Of a stretch of 36,086 bases of DNA, positions 22,969 to 31,325 are shown one piece after another; position 1 is the first letter of the stretch, and every line of letters starts with the position of its first letter. Both the position numbers and the translations under genes were made by a program. The notes under the pieces were generated by a model. The model was not told where the DNA came from, did no database searches, and worked only from the letters and a program-made list of their open reading frames with translations. This DNA comes from Chloroflexota bacterium (GTDB lineage Bacteria; Chloroflexota; Dehalococcoidia; Dehalococcoidales; RBG-16-60-22): NCBI GenBank assembly GCA_018829775.1, contig JAHJTL010000087.1, forward strand, positions 1-36,086. Reading direction: 5' to 3'.

Positions 22969-23125
22969 AGATGCCCTGAGGCACCAGTTAAGCAACGCAA
23001 ATTTCATCACAATCCTGTTCGCTGACTGCCAGTCCAACACGGGCTAATCCCGTGGGCCCCACGCCATGAAACTGGGCCTTGTAATGAATTTCCGAGTATC
23101 AAACGCATCATAGTATGCCAAAATG

Positions 23126-23155
23126 AAAAAGCAGGGCGTTTCTACAGCACCCTGC
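23126..23155 (-). terminator. Rho-independent terminator for the zinc-ribbon/coiled-coil gene
   Basis: On the minus strand GCAGGG and CCCTGC enclose a 13-base loop and are followed by TTTTTC. The hairpin lies about 30 bases after the stop codon at 23186. Confidence 0.75.
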
Positions 23156-23185
23156 TTATGTATTTAAGCTATAAAACTTCTGTGT

Positions 23186-23800
23186 TTATGCTTCTTCCTT
23201 GATACCCTGCCTTATGTTGCGCTTTATTACGTCCACAACTCCCAAGTTGTCATAGCGTTCCTGCATAACCTGGATAGTCCGGAGCACTTTCTGTGTTATA
23301 TCGCTCTGTGCCCGCTCCAGCCCCCCGAGCCGCGTCTCAATGTCGTTTAACACCGGCTGCAGCCAGCCTGAAGCGGCGTAAAACTGCTGCGCTTTATCAA
23401 GGTCTTCCGTCAGGCTTATGACCTTCTCCTCCAGCCCGGCCGCCTCTTGCTCTTTCTGCCGGAGTAACTCGGCAAATTCCGCCTTCTGCGATTCGCTCGC
23501 TTCCAACTTGCTGCGGGCAGCACTGTTGGCCATCTTTACCTGCTTGTTTTCTTTCTCCAGCTCGAAATGCGCGGTTTGCAGGCAATTGATACAGTAAATG
23601 GATGTCCCTTTATCCAGTTCTGTGCCACACTGAGAGCATGCGAGGGGTTGTACTTTGACCTGTTTACTGGCGCGGCACTCCTTGCACCGCGTGGGCAGGT
23701 TGAAACCTTTCATCTCGTAGAACTCCTGCTCGGCCATGGTCAAGATGAATTCTTTACCACACTGACGGCAGCTCAACTGCATATCAGCTTCCTTGGCCAT
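23186..23800 (-). CDS. Zinc-ribbon and coiled-coil protein
   Basis: This protein of 204 residues starts with a zinc-binding region. It holds CRQCGKEF, then RCKECRASK (a probable treble-clef/zinc-ribbon pair) and a second ribbon CSQCGTEL with CINCLQ. From about residue 80 a long Lys/Glu-rich coiled coil runs to about 135, followed by a helical tail with RTIQVMQERYDNLG. The CxxC-F-x13-14-F-x-x-x-C-x-x-C start is common in small zinc proteins of Chloroflexota and Gram-positives. No function is known. AGGAGGGC lies before the ATG, and a clear terminator follows. Confidence 0.75.
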   Translation of the reverse strand: MAKEADMQLSCRQCGKEFILTMAEQEFYEMKGFNLPTRCKECRASKQVKVQPLACSQCGTELDKGTSIYCINCLQTAHFELEKENKQVKMANSAARSKLEASESQKAEFAELLRQKEQEAAGLEEKVISLTEDLDKAQQFYAASGWLQPVLNDIETRLGGLERAQSDITQKVLRTIQVMQERYDNLGVVDVIKRNIRQGIKEEA

Positions 23801-24017
23801 TTGAAGCCCTCCTTTGTTTCAGGTTTCCGGGTTTCAAGCCAGACTGACAATTCAGTTACCAATAAAATTATTATGTTATCCTGCCAGTAACCCATAATAT
23901 ACCACATATTTTTTTGTTTTGCACTACTTTAATCGGAAACCACTGAAAATTTTTTTACCTCTGGAAATATGTGCGGAATAACTGAATGCTCCAATATCGA
24001 ACAGCTCCTGAATTGCG

Positions 24018-25166
24018 CTAGCTGATAGCTTGCTCTTGAACGTAGTCCATGTCCAGCGTCACCCCGAGCCCGGGTCGTTCCGGGATATCAAGGTAACCTT
24101 CCTTCATAACAAACTGCTCGTGCGTAACCTTGTCGCGGAAGGGGTGCGGGGAGCGGTCATATTCAAAAAGTGGTTCGGCCGGGAAGCGGCGCTCGGGAAA
24201 GTTGGGCAGGACGGCAAATAACTGCAGGGCGGCCGCCAGACCGACATTGGTCCCCCAGACGTGTGGAATAACCGGCACGTTCCAGGCACTGGCCAGCGCC
24301 AGTATCCGCATCATCTCGGTGAATCCGCCGGCGGCGCAGAGGTCGGGTTGCAATATATCCACAGCACGCCGGGTAATGAGTTCACGGAAACCGAACCGCG
24401 TATATTCGCACTCGCCACCGGCGATGAGGATGTTGGACTTCCCTTTCACCTCCACGTAGCCATCAATGTCTTCCGGCGGCACCGGTTCCTCCAGCCAGTA
24501 TACATTATAGGCTTCCATCTGGCGGGCCAGCTGGATCGCTTCCGCCGCATTGTAGGCATGATTGGCATCAACCATCAGCCTCATTTCATGGCCAATGGCT
24601 TCCCTCACCGCTCGAACGTATTCCATATCGGTGTCAATTCCATAGCCGACCTTGAGTTTCATCGCCGAGAAGCCAGCCTTCTTGTAGCCAAGTGCCTCTT
24701 CCACGAGTGCATCTTTTATACTGGGCACATGCTGCGGTTCATAGAGACCGGTAGCGTAGACATGTGCCCGATGGCGATAGCCTCCGCCCAGCAGTTTGTA
24801 GACGGGCATACCGAGCGCTTTCCCTTTGATATCCCAGAGGGCGATATCGATGGCGCTGAGGGCACAGACGGGCAGTCCCTTCTGTCCCTGGTCCCTTGTC
24901 CGGTTGTATAGGAAATCCCATATGACACTGCTCTGAAAGGGGTCCGCCCCGGCCAGCAGCGGTGCATAGGCATCGTTTATCATGGTGGTGGCTATCCTGG
25001 CTGGCCCGCCGACATACATCGCTTCCCCCACACCATCGATTCCCTCATCGGTGGAAACCACACACAGGGCCGTCTGGCGTCGGTCGGTCACCCACTGCGA
25101 CCAGCCAAATGCCTTGTCCTCCAGCAGCTCTTCCAGCACATAGGTAGTGACACCGGTTATTTTCAT
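24018..25166 (-). CDS. Mandelate racemase/muconate-lactonizing-enzyme-family protein
   Basis: This protein of 382 residues has an N-terminal capping domain (1-125) and an enolase-type TIM barrel. The catalytic set of the mandelate-racemase subgroup is complete: Lys170-x-Lys172 (MKLKVG), metal ligands Asp200, Glu226 and Glu252, and the Asp275/His302 dyad (QPDL, PHVWG). With both bases present it can abstract the alpha proton of either configuration, so acid-sugar dehydration or racemisation is expected. It lies eight bases after the HpcH/HpaI aldolase gene on the same strand. This gives the familiar pairing of dehydratase and aldolase in sugar-acid breakdown. The actual substrate is unknown. 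Confidence 0.9.
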   Translation of the reverse strand: MKITGVTTYVLEELLEDKAFGWSQWVTDRRQTALCVVSTDEGIDGVGEAMYVGGPARIATTMINDAYAPLLAGADPFQSSVIWDFLYNRTRDQGQKGLPVCALSAIDIALWDIKGKALGMPVYKLLGGGYRHRAHVYATGLYEPQHVPSIKDALVEEALGYKKAGFSAMKLKVGYGIDTDMEYVRAVREAIGHEMRLMVDANHAYNAAEAIQLARQMEAYNVYWLEEPVPPEDIDGYVEVKGKSNILIAGGECEYTRFGFRELITRRAVDILQPDLCAAGGFTEMMRILALASAWNVPVIPHVWGTNVGLAAALQLFAVLPNFPERRFPAEPLFEYDRSPHPFRDKVTHEQFVMKEGYLDIPERPGLGVTLDMDYVQEQAIS

Positions 25167-25174
25167 CTTCCCGC

Positions 25175-25936
25175 CTATTTCTTTGTCGTCTTACCGGCTT
25201 TCTCAAGGGCCATTTTGGCCCCCTTGAGGAGAAAGGTATCGTCCGCATCAACGGTATTGAATATGAACCCCTTTTCCAGAGCCCACTCAACGTTCTCAGA
25301 GATACAGAACATGCCGGCCGGCTTGCCGTGCTTGTCCGCGGCTTGCAGAACCCTGTCGAACGCTTCCTGATATTGCGGTGCATCCCAGTCCGGAGGCACG
25401 CCAAATCCCAGGCTAACCGAGAGGTCCCATGGGCCGATATAACAGGCATCAATGCCCGGCACGGAGAGAATCTCATCCAGGTTGTCGAGCGCCTTTTTGG
25501 TCTCAATCTGGATGGTGATGAGAAGCTCATCGTTGGCCGTCTTGAAGTAGTCGGGGTCGAACATGCCGGCACGCCTCGGCCCCCACCCCCGGATACCCTC
25601 CGGCGGGTACTTGCAGTACCTCACCGCATTCTCCGCTTCTTCCCTGGAGTTCACCCAGGGGATGAGCACGCCGTAGGCACCGATGTCCAGCACCCGTTTT
25701 ATCACTACCTGGTCGTTCCACTGTGGCCTCACAATGGGTATACAACCACTTCCGTTCATTGCCTGCATCATGCGCTGCAGCGTCTCGTAACCCGCCGGCG
25801 CATGCTCGCTGTCGAGCAGCAGCCAGTCAAATCCCACGCGTGAAAGCCACTCCGCCACATCCGGATGTCCCACCATGACGAATGTGCCGATTACCGCCTC
25901 GCCCTTCTTCAACTTTTCCTTTAAAGGGTTCTTCAA
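25175..25936 (-). CDS. HpcH/HpaI-family class II aldolase (copy 2)
   Basis: This protein of 253 residues is a close paralogue of the aldolase at 437-1213. Shared positions include His45, Arg70, Glu145 and Asp171, and blocks such as ETLQRMMQAMNGSG, KYPPEGIRGWGPRR and KTANDE. It should cleave a 2-keto-3-deoxy or 4-hydroxy-2-keto acid to pyruvate and an aldehyde using a divalent metal. The start is TTG, with AGGAGG eight bases upstream. It is the first gene of a two-gene operon with the downstream enolase-family enzyme, which would supply its 2-keto-3-deoxy substrate. Confidence 0.9.
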   Translation of the reverse strand: MKNPLKEKLKKGEAVIGTFVMVGHPDVAEWLSRVGFDWLLLDSEHAPAGYETLQRMMQAMNGSGCIPIVRPQWNDQVVIKRVLDIGAYGVLIPWVNSREEAENAVRYCKYPPEGIRGWGPRRAGMFDPDYFKTANDELLITIQIETKKALDNLDEILSVPGIDACYIGPWDLSVSLGFGVPPDWDAPQYQEAFDRVLQAADKHGKPAGMFCISENVEWALEKGFIFNTVDADDTFLLKGAKMALEKAGKTTKK

Positions 25937-26058
25937 TACGTTTACCTCCTGTCTGTCCTTATATTTCAGCTGAAATCCGCCACATTCTAACAGACCCCTT
26001 TTAAGGCTGTCAAAATAACAATGAAAGATTGCTCAGACAGGCCGAGTTTGCTTTTGCC

Positions 26059-26088
26059 TTGACAAATTTCTATACAGTCAAATAATAT
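26059..26088 (+). promoter_or_regulatory. Sigma-70-type promoter of the acid-sugar operon
   Basis: A perfect TTGACA (26059-26064) and TAATAT (26083-26088) are separated by 18 bases. Transcription would start near 26095, right at the AAAGGAGG that precedes the ATG at 26108. The untranslated leader would then be only about 13 bases. It lies in the 171-bp divergent gap opposite the aldolase gene. Confidence 0.65.
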
Positions 26089-26107
26089 TGGCCGAAAGGA
26101 GGACGCA

Positions 26108-27190
26108 ATGAAAGTCACCGATATGGTCAGCACCCCGCTGTCGGTACCGCTCAAGTGGCCATTTAAGAACGGTTTTGCCGTCGACAGGGTCAATCCGGTG
26201 GTGGTTCAACTTTTCACCGATGAAGGACTGGAAGGGATTGGCCTGGCTTTCACCTGGAATGACCAGCGTGTGAAATCGCTGAAAGCCTGCATTGACGACC
26301 TGAAAGAGACCGTAGTGGGGCAGGATATATTCCGCTGGGCCGAGGCCTGGCAGAAACTCTGGAATGATACCAGGTGGATGGGGCATCAGGGGTATCCCAT
26401 CTATGCCCTTTCCGCCATCGATACCGCGCTCTGGGACCTGCGGGCGAAAGCCGCTGGCATGCCGGTTGCCCGTTTGCTCGGCGGATACCGTGATGAAGTG
26501 CCCGTATATGCCAGCCACCTTCTATTTTGCAACTGGAGCATTGACGAATTGCAGAAAGATGCGGCTTCCCTGGTGAAGCAGGGCTTCCGCGCCATGAAAA
26601 TGAACATGGGCAATAAACCGTTCCAGGTTGAGCTGGAAAGGCTGAAGGCGGTGAGAGAGGTGGTGGGGGACGACATTGATATAATGGTTGACGTGAACTG
26701 GGTGTGGACGGTGCCCCAGGCAGTTCAGATGGGGCGAGAGCTTGAGAGGTACCACGTGTACTGGCTGGAAGACCCGCTGCCCAGCAACGACCCCGCGGAC
26801 TGGGCCCTGGTCACCAGTGCCCTGGGCCTGAGGGTTGCCGGCGGTGAGACGCTCTCCAGCAAACACGATTTCCGCCGCGTGTTTGAGAACAAGGCGCTGG
26901 ATGTGCTGATGCCGGACCTGCAGCGGGTTGGCGGGGTTACCGAATGGATGAAGGTGGCCGCGATGGCCGAGGCCTGGAATTTACCCGTGGCCAGCCACGT
27001 CTTCCACGAATTTTCCGCCCATCTGGTGGCCGCCATCCCGAACGGCCTCATCGTTGAATATATGCCCTGGTGGGATTTCATTTATCAGGAGCCGCTGCCA
27101 CTCAAGGACGGCTATATCAGAATCCCCGATAAGCCAGGGTTTGGGCTGGAACTGAACCCGGATATTGTCCAGAAATACGCAATGAAATAG
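26108..27190 (+). CDS. Mandelate racemase/enolase-superfamily protein with KxN instead of KxK
   Basis: The 360-residue protein keeps the exact residue register of mandelate racemase: Lys164, Asp195, Glu221, Glu247, Asp270 and His297 all fall at the reference numbers. The exception is position 166, Lys in the racemase, which is Asn here (MKMNMG). The remaining base dyad Asp270/His297 suggests stereospecific proton abstraction or dehydration rather than racemisation. The capping domain is at 1-125 and the barrel follows. AAAGGAGG lies before the ATG. It is the first gene of an operon with a DUF2520 dehydrogenase and a galactonate-dehydratase-like enzyme. Its substrate is probably a hydroxy or sugar acid. 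Confidence 0.88.
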   Translation: MKVTDMVSTPLSVPLKWPFKNGFAVDRVNPVVVQLFTDEGLEGIGLAFTWNDQRVKSLKACIDDLKETVVGQDIFRWAEAWQKLWNDTRWMGHQGYPIYALSAIDTALWDLRAKAAGMPVARLLGGYRDEVPVYASHLLFCNWSIDELQKDAASLVKQGFRAMKMNMGNKPFQVELERLKAVREVVGDDIDIMVDVNWVWTVPQAVQMGRELERYHVYWLEDPLPSNDPADWALVTSALGLRVAGGETLSSKHDFRRVFENKALDVLMPDLQRVGGVTEWMKVAAMAEAWNLPVASHVFHEFSAHLVAAIPNGLIVEYMPWWDFIYQEPLPLKDGYIRIPDKPGFGLELNPDIVQKYAMK

Positions 27191-27223
27191 CGTTAAAGCT
27201 GGCTCGCCAAGGAGGTAACAGAA

Positions 27224-28087
27224 GTGCAAAAGCTCGGGTTTATTGGCGCCGGACCGGTGGGCACTGCCTTTGCGGTAAACCTGTCGAAGCTCGACTATCA
27301 AATCATCGGTGTTTTTGATGTCGTCAAGGAGGCAGCGCAGCGATTTGCCGATGATGTCACCGGGTGCCGGGTCTATGACAAGGCTCAGGAGCTGGTCGAT
27401 AGTGCCGATATGGTCTTTATCACCACTCCCGATGATATCATCCCCAGGGCCGCCGCCGAACTCAAGTGGCGCACCGGACAATCGGCCGTCCACTGCAGCG
27501 GCGCCAGCACAGTGCACTCATTGGACTCCGCCAGAGAACAGGGCGCCATGGTGGGCGCCATTCATCCCTGCCAGACCTTCGCCGGAAGGGAACAGGCCAT
27601 CGCCAATCTGCCCGGTTCCACCTTCGCCATTGAATCCGAGGAGCCCTTGAAAACGACGCTCACCGAAATCGCCAGGGCACTGAACGGTGACCTGGTTTAT
27701 CTCACCTCCGAGGATAAAGCCCTCTACCACGCCGCCGCCTGCATCGCCTGCAATTACTTTTGCACCCTGGTTGATATAGCCACCGACCTCTGGCAGAATT
27801 TCGGCAAGTCCAAAGAAGAGGCAGCCAAGGCGTACATCCCGCTCCTGCAAGGTGCGGTAAACAACATCGCCAGCATTGGCTTTCCCGGTTGCCTTACCGG
27901 GCCTATCGCCCGGGGGGATGTCAAGACGATACAAAGCCACCTCGTTGCGCTGGAAAAACACGCCCCTGATATACTGCCTCTCTACAGAGAGCTGGGGCTC
28001 AAGACCATACCCATTGGCATCGCCAAAGGCACCCTGAATGAGGACAAAGCCAAAGAACTGCGGTCTCTGCTCGAAAATAAAAAATAG
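27224..28087 (+). CDS. Rossmann-like dehydrogenase with DUF2520 domain
   Basis: This protein of 287 residues begins with a dinucleotide-binding motif GFIGAGPVGTAFA (about 4-16). It follows with FITTPDDIIP and HCSGASTVHSL, and continues into an all-helical C-terminal DUF2520 domain containing HPCQTFAG, YHAAACIACNY and GPIARGD. The architecture is that of the beta-hydroxyacid/ketopantoate-reductase-like group. The reaction is not established for most DUF2520 members. The start is GTG with AGGAGG eight bases upstream. Flanked on both sides by enolase-superfamily genes, it probably oxidises or reduces an intermediate of the same pathway. Confidence 0.85.
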   Translation: MQKLGFIGAGPVGTAFAVNLSKLDYQIIGVFDVVKEAAQRFADDVTGCRVYDKAQELVDSADMVFITTPDDIIPRAAAELKWRTGQSAVHCSGASTVHSLDSAREQGAMVGAIHPCQTFAGREQAIANLPGSTFAIESEEPLKTTLTEIARALNGDLVYLTSEDKALYHAAACIACNYFCTLVDIATDLWQNFGKSKEEAAKAYIPLLQGAVNNIASIGFPGCLTGPIARGDVKTIQSHLVALEKHAPDILPLYRELGLKTIPIGIAKGTLNEDKAKELRSLLENKK

Positions 28088-28113
28088 ACACAGATGCCAG
28101 GAAGGAGAACGTA

Positions 28114-29277
28114 ATGAAAGTTACCGGGGTCAAGACCTATCTTTACCATGGGCACTTCAACTGGCTGCTGGTCAAGCTGGAGACGGACGAAGGCATCGAG
28201 GGCTGGGGTGAGGCGACCACCCAGTCTTCCGAACTTGCCACACAGGCCCATGTTCACACAATCGGCGATAATTACTTGGTCGGTAAAGACCCGCGGCAGA
28301 TAGAGCTGCACGTCAGCACCCTGCTGCGGAACAGCTACTGGAAGCCGTCATTCGTGATATACAGCGCCATCAGCGGCCTTGAGATGGCCATGTGGGACAT
28401 CCTTGGTAAAAGCCTCAACGTGCCCGTCTATACCCTGCTCGGTGGCGCCTGCCACCCTCGCCTCAAGATGTACCACAACGGATGGTGGTTCGGGGCCAAA
28501 TCACACGATGACTATGCCAGGCTGGCCAGAGACATGGCGGCCAAAGGCGCCAAAGCACTTAAGTTCGACCCCATGCAGGGAATGGATACCTTTATTGATA
28601 CCAAACAGTTCAATCGAACGGTCGAGGCAGTCCGCCTGGTCAGGGAGGCGGTCGGCGATGATGTTGAGCTGATGATAGACGTTCATGGCCGACTGAGCCC
28701 GGATAACTCTATCCGGCTGGCAAGGGCAGTGGAACCTTATCGCCCTTACTGGTGGGAGGAACCCATACCCACTGACGCCAGCCTGGACGACCTGGCCCGG
28801 GTCGCCCAGTCAATAAATATACCGGTCGTTGCCGGCGAGCGCCTTTATACCCGCTGGGGTTTCCGCGACCTGTTTGAGAAACGGGCGGCGTCAATTATAA
28901 ACCCGGACATCGCCCGCGTGGGCGGCATCCTGGAAACCAAGAAGGTCGCTGACATGGCCCATGCCTATTACATAAGCGTCAACCCCCACAGCGCCAGCGG
29001 CCCGGTGCTCACCGCCGCCAGCATACAGATGGAAGCGGCCACGCCTAACTTTCTCATCCACGAATTTTTCTCCATCGACCTCCCGTTTTATGAGGAGGTA
29101 ATTAAGGACCCATTCCCGGTGATAACAGATAATAATTACATAGAGTTGCCCACCAAGCCCGGGCTGGGGATAGAGATCGATGAGGCAGCGCTGAACAGAC
29201 GACCCTACAAATATGTTGACCTGGGTGCCTTCTGGGCAACCCATGACGATTGGAGAGAAATTACCGGCCGTAAATAA
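28114..29277 (+). CDS. D-galactonate-dehydratase-like enolase-superfamily enzyme
   Basis: This protein of 387 residues carries KxD (Lys150-x-Asp152 in LKFDP) and Asp189-x-His191 in MIDVHGR. Glu215 (WWEEP), Glu242 (AGERLY), Asp265 and His292 (NPHSASGP) complete the set. The DxHGR motif and NPHSxxGP are marks of the galactonate/gluconate dehydratase group, where the extra His acts as acid/base. Loss of a hydroxyl from an aldonic acid to give a 2-keto-3-deoxy acid is therefore likely. AAGGAG precedes the ATG. It is third in the operon after the DUF2520 dehydrogenase. The product could feed the HpcH/HpaI aldolase encoded on the opposite strand. The exact sugar acid is uncertain. Confidence 0.88.
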   Translation: MKVTGVKTYLYHGHFNWLLVKLETDEGIEGWGEATTQSSELATQAHVHTIGDNYLVGKDPRQIELHVSTLLRNSYWKPSFVIYSAISGLEMAMWDILGKSLNVPVYTLLGGACHPRLKMYHNGWWFGAKSHDDYARLARDMAAKGAKALKFDPMQGMDTFIDTKQFNRTVEAVRLVREAVGDDVELMIDVHGRLSPDNSIRLARAVEPYRPYWWEEPIPTDASLDDLARVAQSINIPVVAGERLYTRWGFRDLFEKRAASIINPDIARVGGILETKKVADMAHAYYISVNPHSASGPVLTAASIQMEAATPNFLIHEFFSIDLPFYEEVIKDPFPVITDNNYIELPTKPGLGIEIDEAALNRRPYKYVDLGAFWATHDDWREITGRK

Positions 29278-29301
29278 TAAGCAGGACGCTTTACATTCGA
29301 G

Positions 29302-29721
29302 ATGATGAAAGGACTACCGTTCAGGGTCTGGTCTCTGGTCACGATAACGCCTGTTTTCGCGGCCATTATTATCCGCATTATCTGGGAACTGGCGGTTAAC
29401 TTCTCGACCAGCGGCCTGCTCATGTCAGCTCTGGTCATCATCGGCGTTCTCGGTCTGTATGCTCTCCTCTTCTACCTCATCCTGAAGCCGAACCTTAAAT
29501 TGCTTACCAGCCTCCCCGTCTGGATTGGCATCGCGGTACTGATGACCGGCGGCATGATTGGTGCCAGCATCCACCTGACGCGCTTTCTTCCATCGCATCA
29601 GTCCGAGCTGCCCTGGAGCCTGGTTCTCGCCCTGCTCTACGCCTTCGCCATGTTCAATGCTTACTGCATACTGCTCTGGTTTGTCTGGTCGCTCTGGAAA
29701 AAGAAACATCGGAAAGAATGA
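29302..29721 (+). CDS. Four-helix membrane protein of unknown function
   Basis: This protein of 139 residues has four predicted membrane helices (about 10-30, 38-60, 68-92 and 105-130) and ends in a basic KKKHRKE tail, so the C-terminus is probably cytoplasmic. No family is recognised. The frame begins with two adjacent ATG codons (29302 and 29305) and lacks a strong ribosome site. It follows the dehydratase gene by 24 bases, and the metallopeptidase gene begins three bases after its stop, so it may be co-transcribed with both. Confidence 0.6.
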   Translation: MMKGLPFRVWSLVTITPVFAAIIIRIIWELAVNFSTSGLLMSALVIIGVLGLYALLFYLILKPNLKLLTSLPVWIGIAVLMTGGMIGASIHLTRFLPSHQSELPWSLVLALLYAFAMFNAYCILLWFVWSLWKKKHRKE

Positions 29722-29724
29722 ACC

Positions 29725-30096
29725 ATGGACAGAGAACGGTTCGAGTGGCTCGTGTTCAAGGCCGTTGACGACCTGCCCGACGAGTTCCGTGAACGTATGG
29801 ATAACATCGATATCGTGGTGCAGGACAAGCCGACATCCAGCCAGCTGGCCGAGGCCGGGCTGAGGCGCAGCGAAACCCTGCTGGGTCTCTACGAGGGTGT
29901 GCCCCTGACCCGGCGAAGCCGTTCTTACGGCATGGTGCCACCGGACAAAATCACCATTTTCCAGAAGCCGATTGAGGCCAGGTGCCGCGGTGATATTGAA
30001 ATCCAGCGGGAAGTTCAACGCGTGGTGAAACATGAAATCGCGCACCACTTCGGCATTGGCGATGCCAGGCTGAACCAGCTGGAACGGGATAAATAA
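29725..30096 (+). CDS. Zincin-like metallopeptidase family protein (DUF1025-type)
   Basis: This short protein of 123 residues carries HEIAHHFGIGD near its C-terminus. His103, Glu104, His107 and Asp113 make an HExxHxxGxxD metallopeptidase site. The upstream part (YEGVPLTRRS, MVPPDKITIFQKPIE) is typical of the minimal zincin family formerly called DUF1025. These small cytoplasmic proteins look like minigluzincins; substrates are not known. It begins three bases after the membrane protein gene with no separate strong ribosome site, indicating translational coupling. Confidence 0.85.
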   Translation: MDRERFEWLVFKAVDDLPDEFRERMDNIDIVVQDKPTSSQLAEAGLRRSETLLGLYEGVPLTRRSRSYGMVPPDKITIFQKPIEARCRGDIEIQREVQRVVKHEIAHHFGIGDARLNQLERDK

Positions 30097-30196
30097 TATT
30101 AAAAATTGTTATTTATCTTTAAATAGCGCTAACCTCTCGGCCGTTTTTCCGTTTTATATATATAGAGTTAGTTCTCTGAGGAGGTTTACACTGGAA

Positions 30197-31306
30197 ATGA
30201 ACAAAATCAGGATATCAATAGTCAGCATTATTCTGGTAACTTCGCTTCTGTTGGGCGGTACCGCCTATGCTCAGGAAGAAGAATTGCCCGATCCCGGAAT
30301 CACGCCGGACAGCCCCTTCTACTTCTTTGACACATTCGGCAAGAAAATCGGCCTTATGTTCACCTTCGGTGATGAGGCCAAAGCGCAAAAGGCCCTCGAG
30401 TATGCCGAAGAGAGGCTGTCCGAAGCCAATGCCATGGCGCTGAAAAACAGGCTGCAAGAGATGAGTCAGGCAGCGGGCAGCTATGAGGAATTCATGGCCA
30501 TGGTTCAGGAGAAGCTGCAGGCGGCAGTCCAGCAAAATGCATCGGCCAATATATCGGAAAAAGTGGCACTGGCAACGGAAAAACACCTGACCGTCCTCGA
30601 CCGGGTCAGAGACAGGGTCCCGGAGGAGGGCAAAGAAGCCCTTAATCGTGCCCGGGAGAGGTCGCTCGATGGGCAGCAGAATGCACTGCGCGCCCTTGCC
30701 AGGCATAGAGTAGAGAGAGCCGTCGAGATTAACCTGGACAGCATCCAGAATCGCCTGCAAAGAGCCCTGGAAAAAGCGAGTGAAAACGCCACTGATGAAG
30801 TGGAAAATGCTATTGAAGATGCGGAAGCGCTGCGCCGATTTGGCCAGGAGATTTCAGAAACCGCCAGAGGGCTCAGCGAAAATACTACAACGGTGGATGA
30901 ACTCGTGGCCAGAGCCACCGCGGTACATCTGGAAGTCATGGCCCAGGTTCACGAAAAAGCACCCGAGCCAGCCAGAGAGGCCATTGAAAACGCTATGGCC
31001 AACGCGCTGGAAAATCGCGAACAGGTTATTGAGCGACTCAAAAACCGGGCGGCTCTGGGTGATATAGCGGAGGACGTTCCGGCACTGCAGCAGGTCCAGG
31101 CTGAGGTGATGGAGAGAATACAGAGTCGAATCCAGGAGAGGCTTTTGGAAGTAACTGACAATCAGTCCGCCGAACAGGTTCAGGAAAGAGTCCAGGAGCA
31201 GCTTAAAGAAACAGTGCAGGAGCAGATATCAAATCCGAATTCAGAAACACCCCAAAATACCAGTTCGGACAACGCGAGCGAAGTAAATAAGAGTAAGGGA
31301 AGATAA
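30197..31306 (+). CDS. Secreted DUF5667-type helical protein
   Basis: This protein of 369 residues has a signal peptide (about 1-26, ending TAYAQ). A DUF5667-like segment follows (ITPDSPFYFFDTFGKKIGLM, DEAKAQKALEYAEERLSEA), then very long charged helices with repeated NALENREQ- and ERVQEQ-type patterns. It is probably exported and forms an extended coiled coil outside the membrane. Such proteins are frequent in Chloroflexota and some archaea and have no known role. GAGGAGG lies 12 bases from the ATG at 30197; an in-frame CTG at 30191 sits at the ideal distance and could be the real start. A TATATATATA stretch upstream may hold its promoter. Confidence 0.75.
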   Translation: MNKIRISIVSIILVTSLLLGGTAYAQEEELPDPGITPDSPFYFFDTFGKKIGLMFTFGDEAKAQKALEYAEERLSEANAMALKNRLQEMSQAAGSYEEFMAMVQEKLQAAVQQNASANISEKVALATEKHLTVLDRVRDRVPEEGKEALNRARERSLDGQQNALRALARHRVERAVEINLDSIQNRLQRALEKASENATDEVENAIEDAEALRRFGQEISETARGLSENTTTVDELVARATAVHLEVMAQVHEKAPEPAREAIENAMANALENREQVIERLKNRAALGDIAEDVPALQQVQAEVMERIQSRIQERLLEVTDNQSAEQVQERVQEQLKETVQEQISNPNSETPQNTSSDNASEVNKSKGR

Positions 31307-31325
31307 AAGCAGCTCTTGCCTGAGG

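Noticed and set aside
27518-27961. Long minus-strand frames opposite the enolase and DUF2520 genes (also 26522-26866, 28891-29244, 29425-30048)
   Set aside because: They are antisense shadows of G+C-rich coding sequence with clear motifs on the plus strand.
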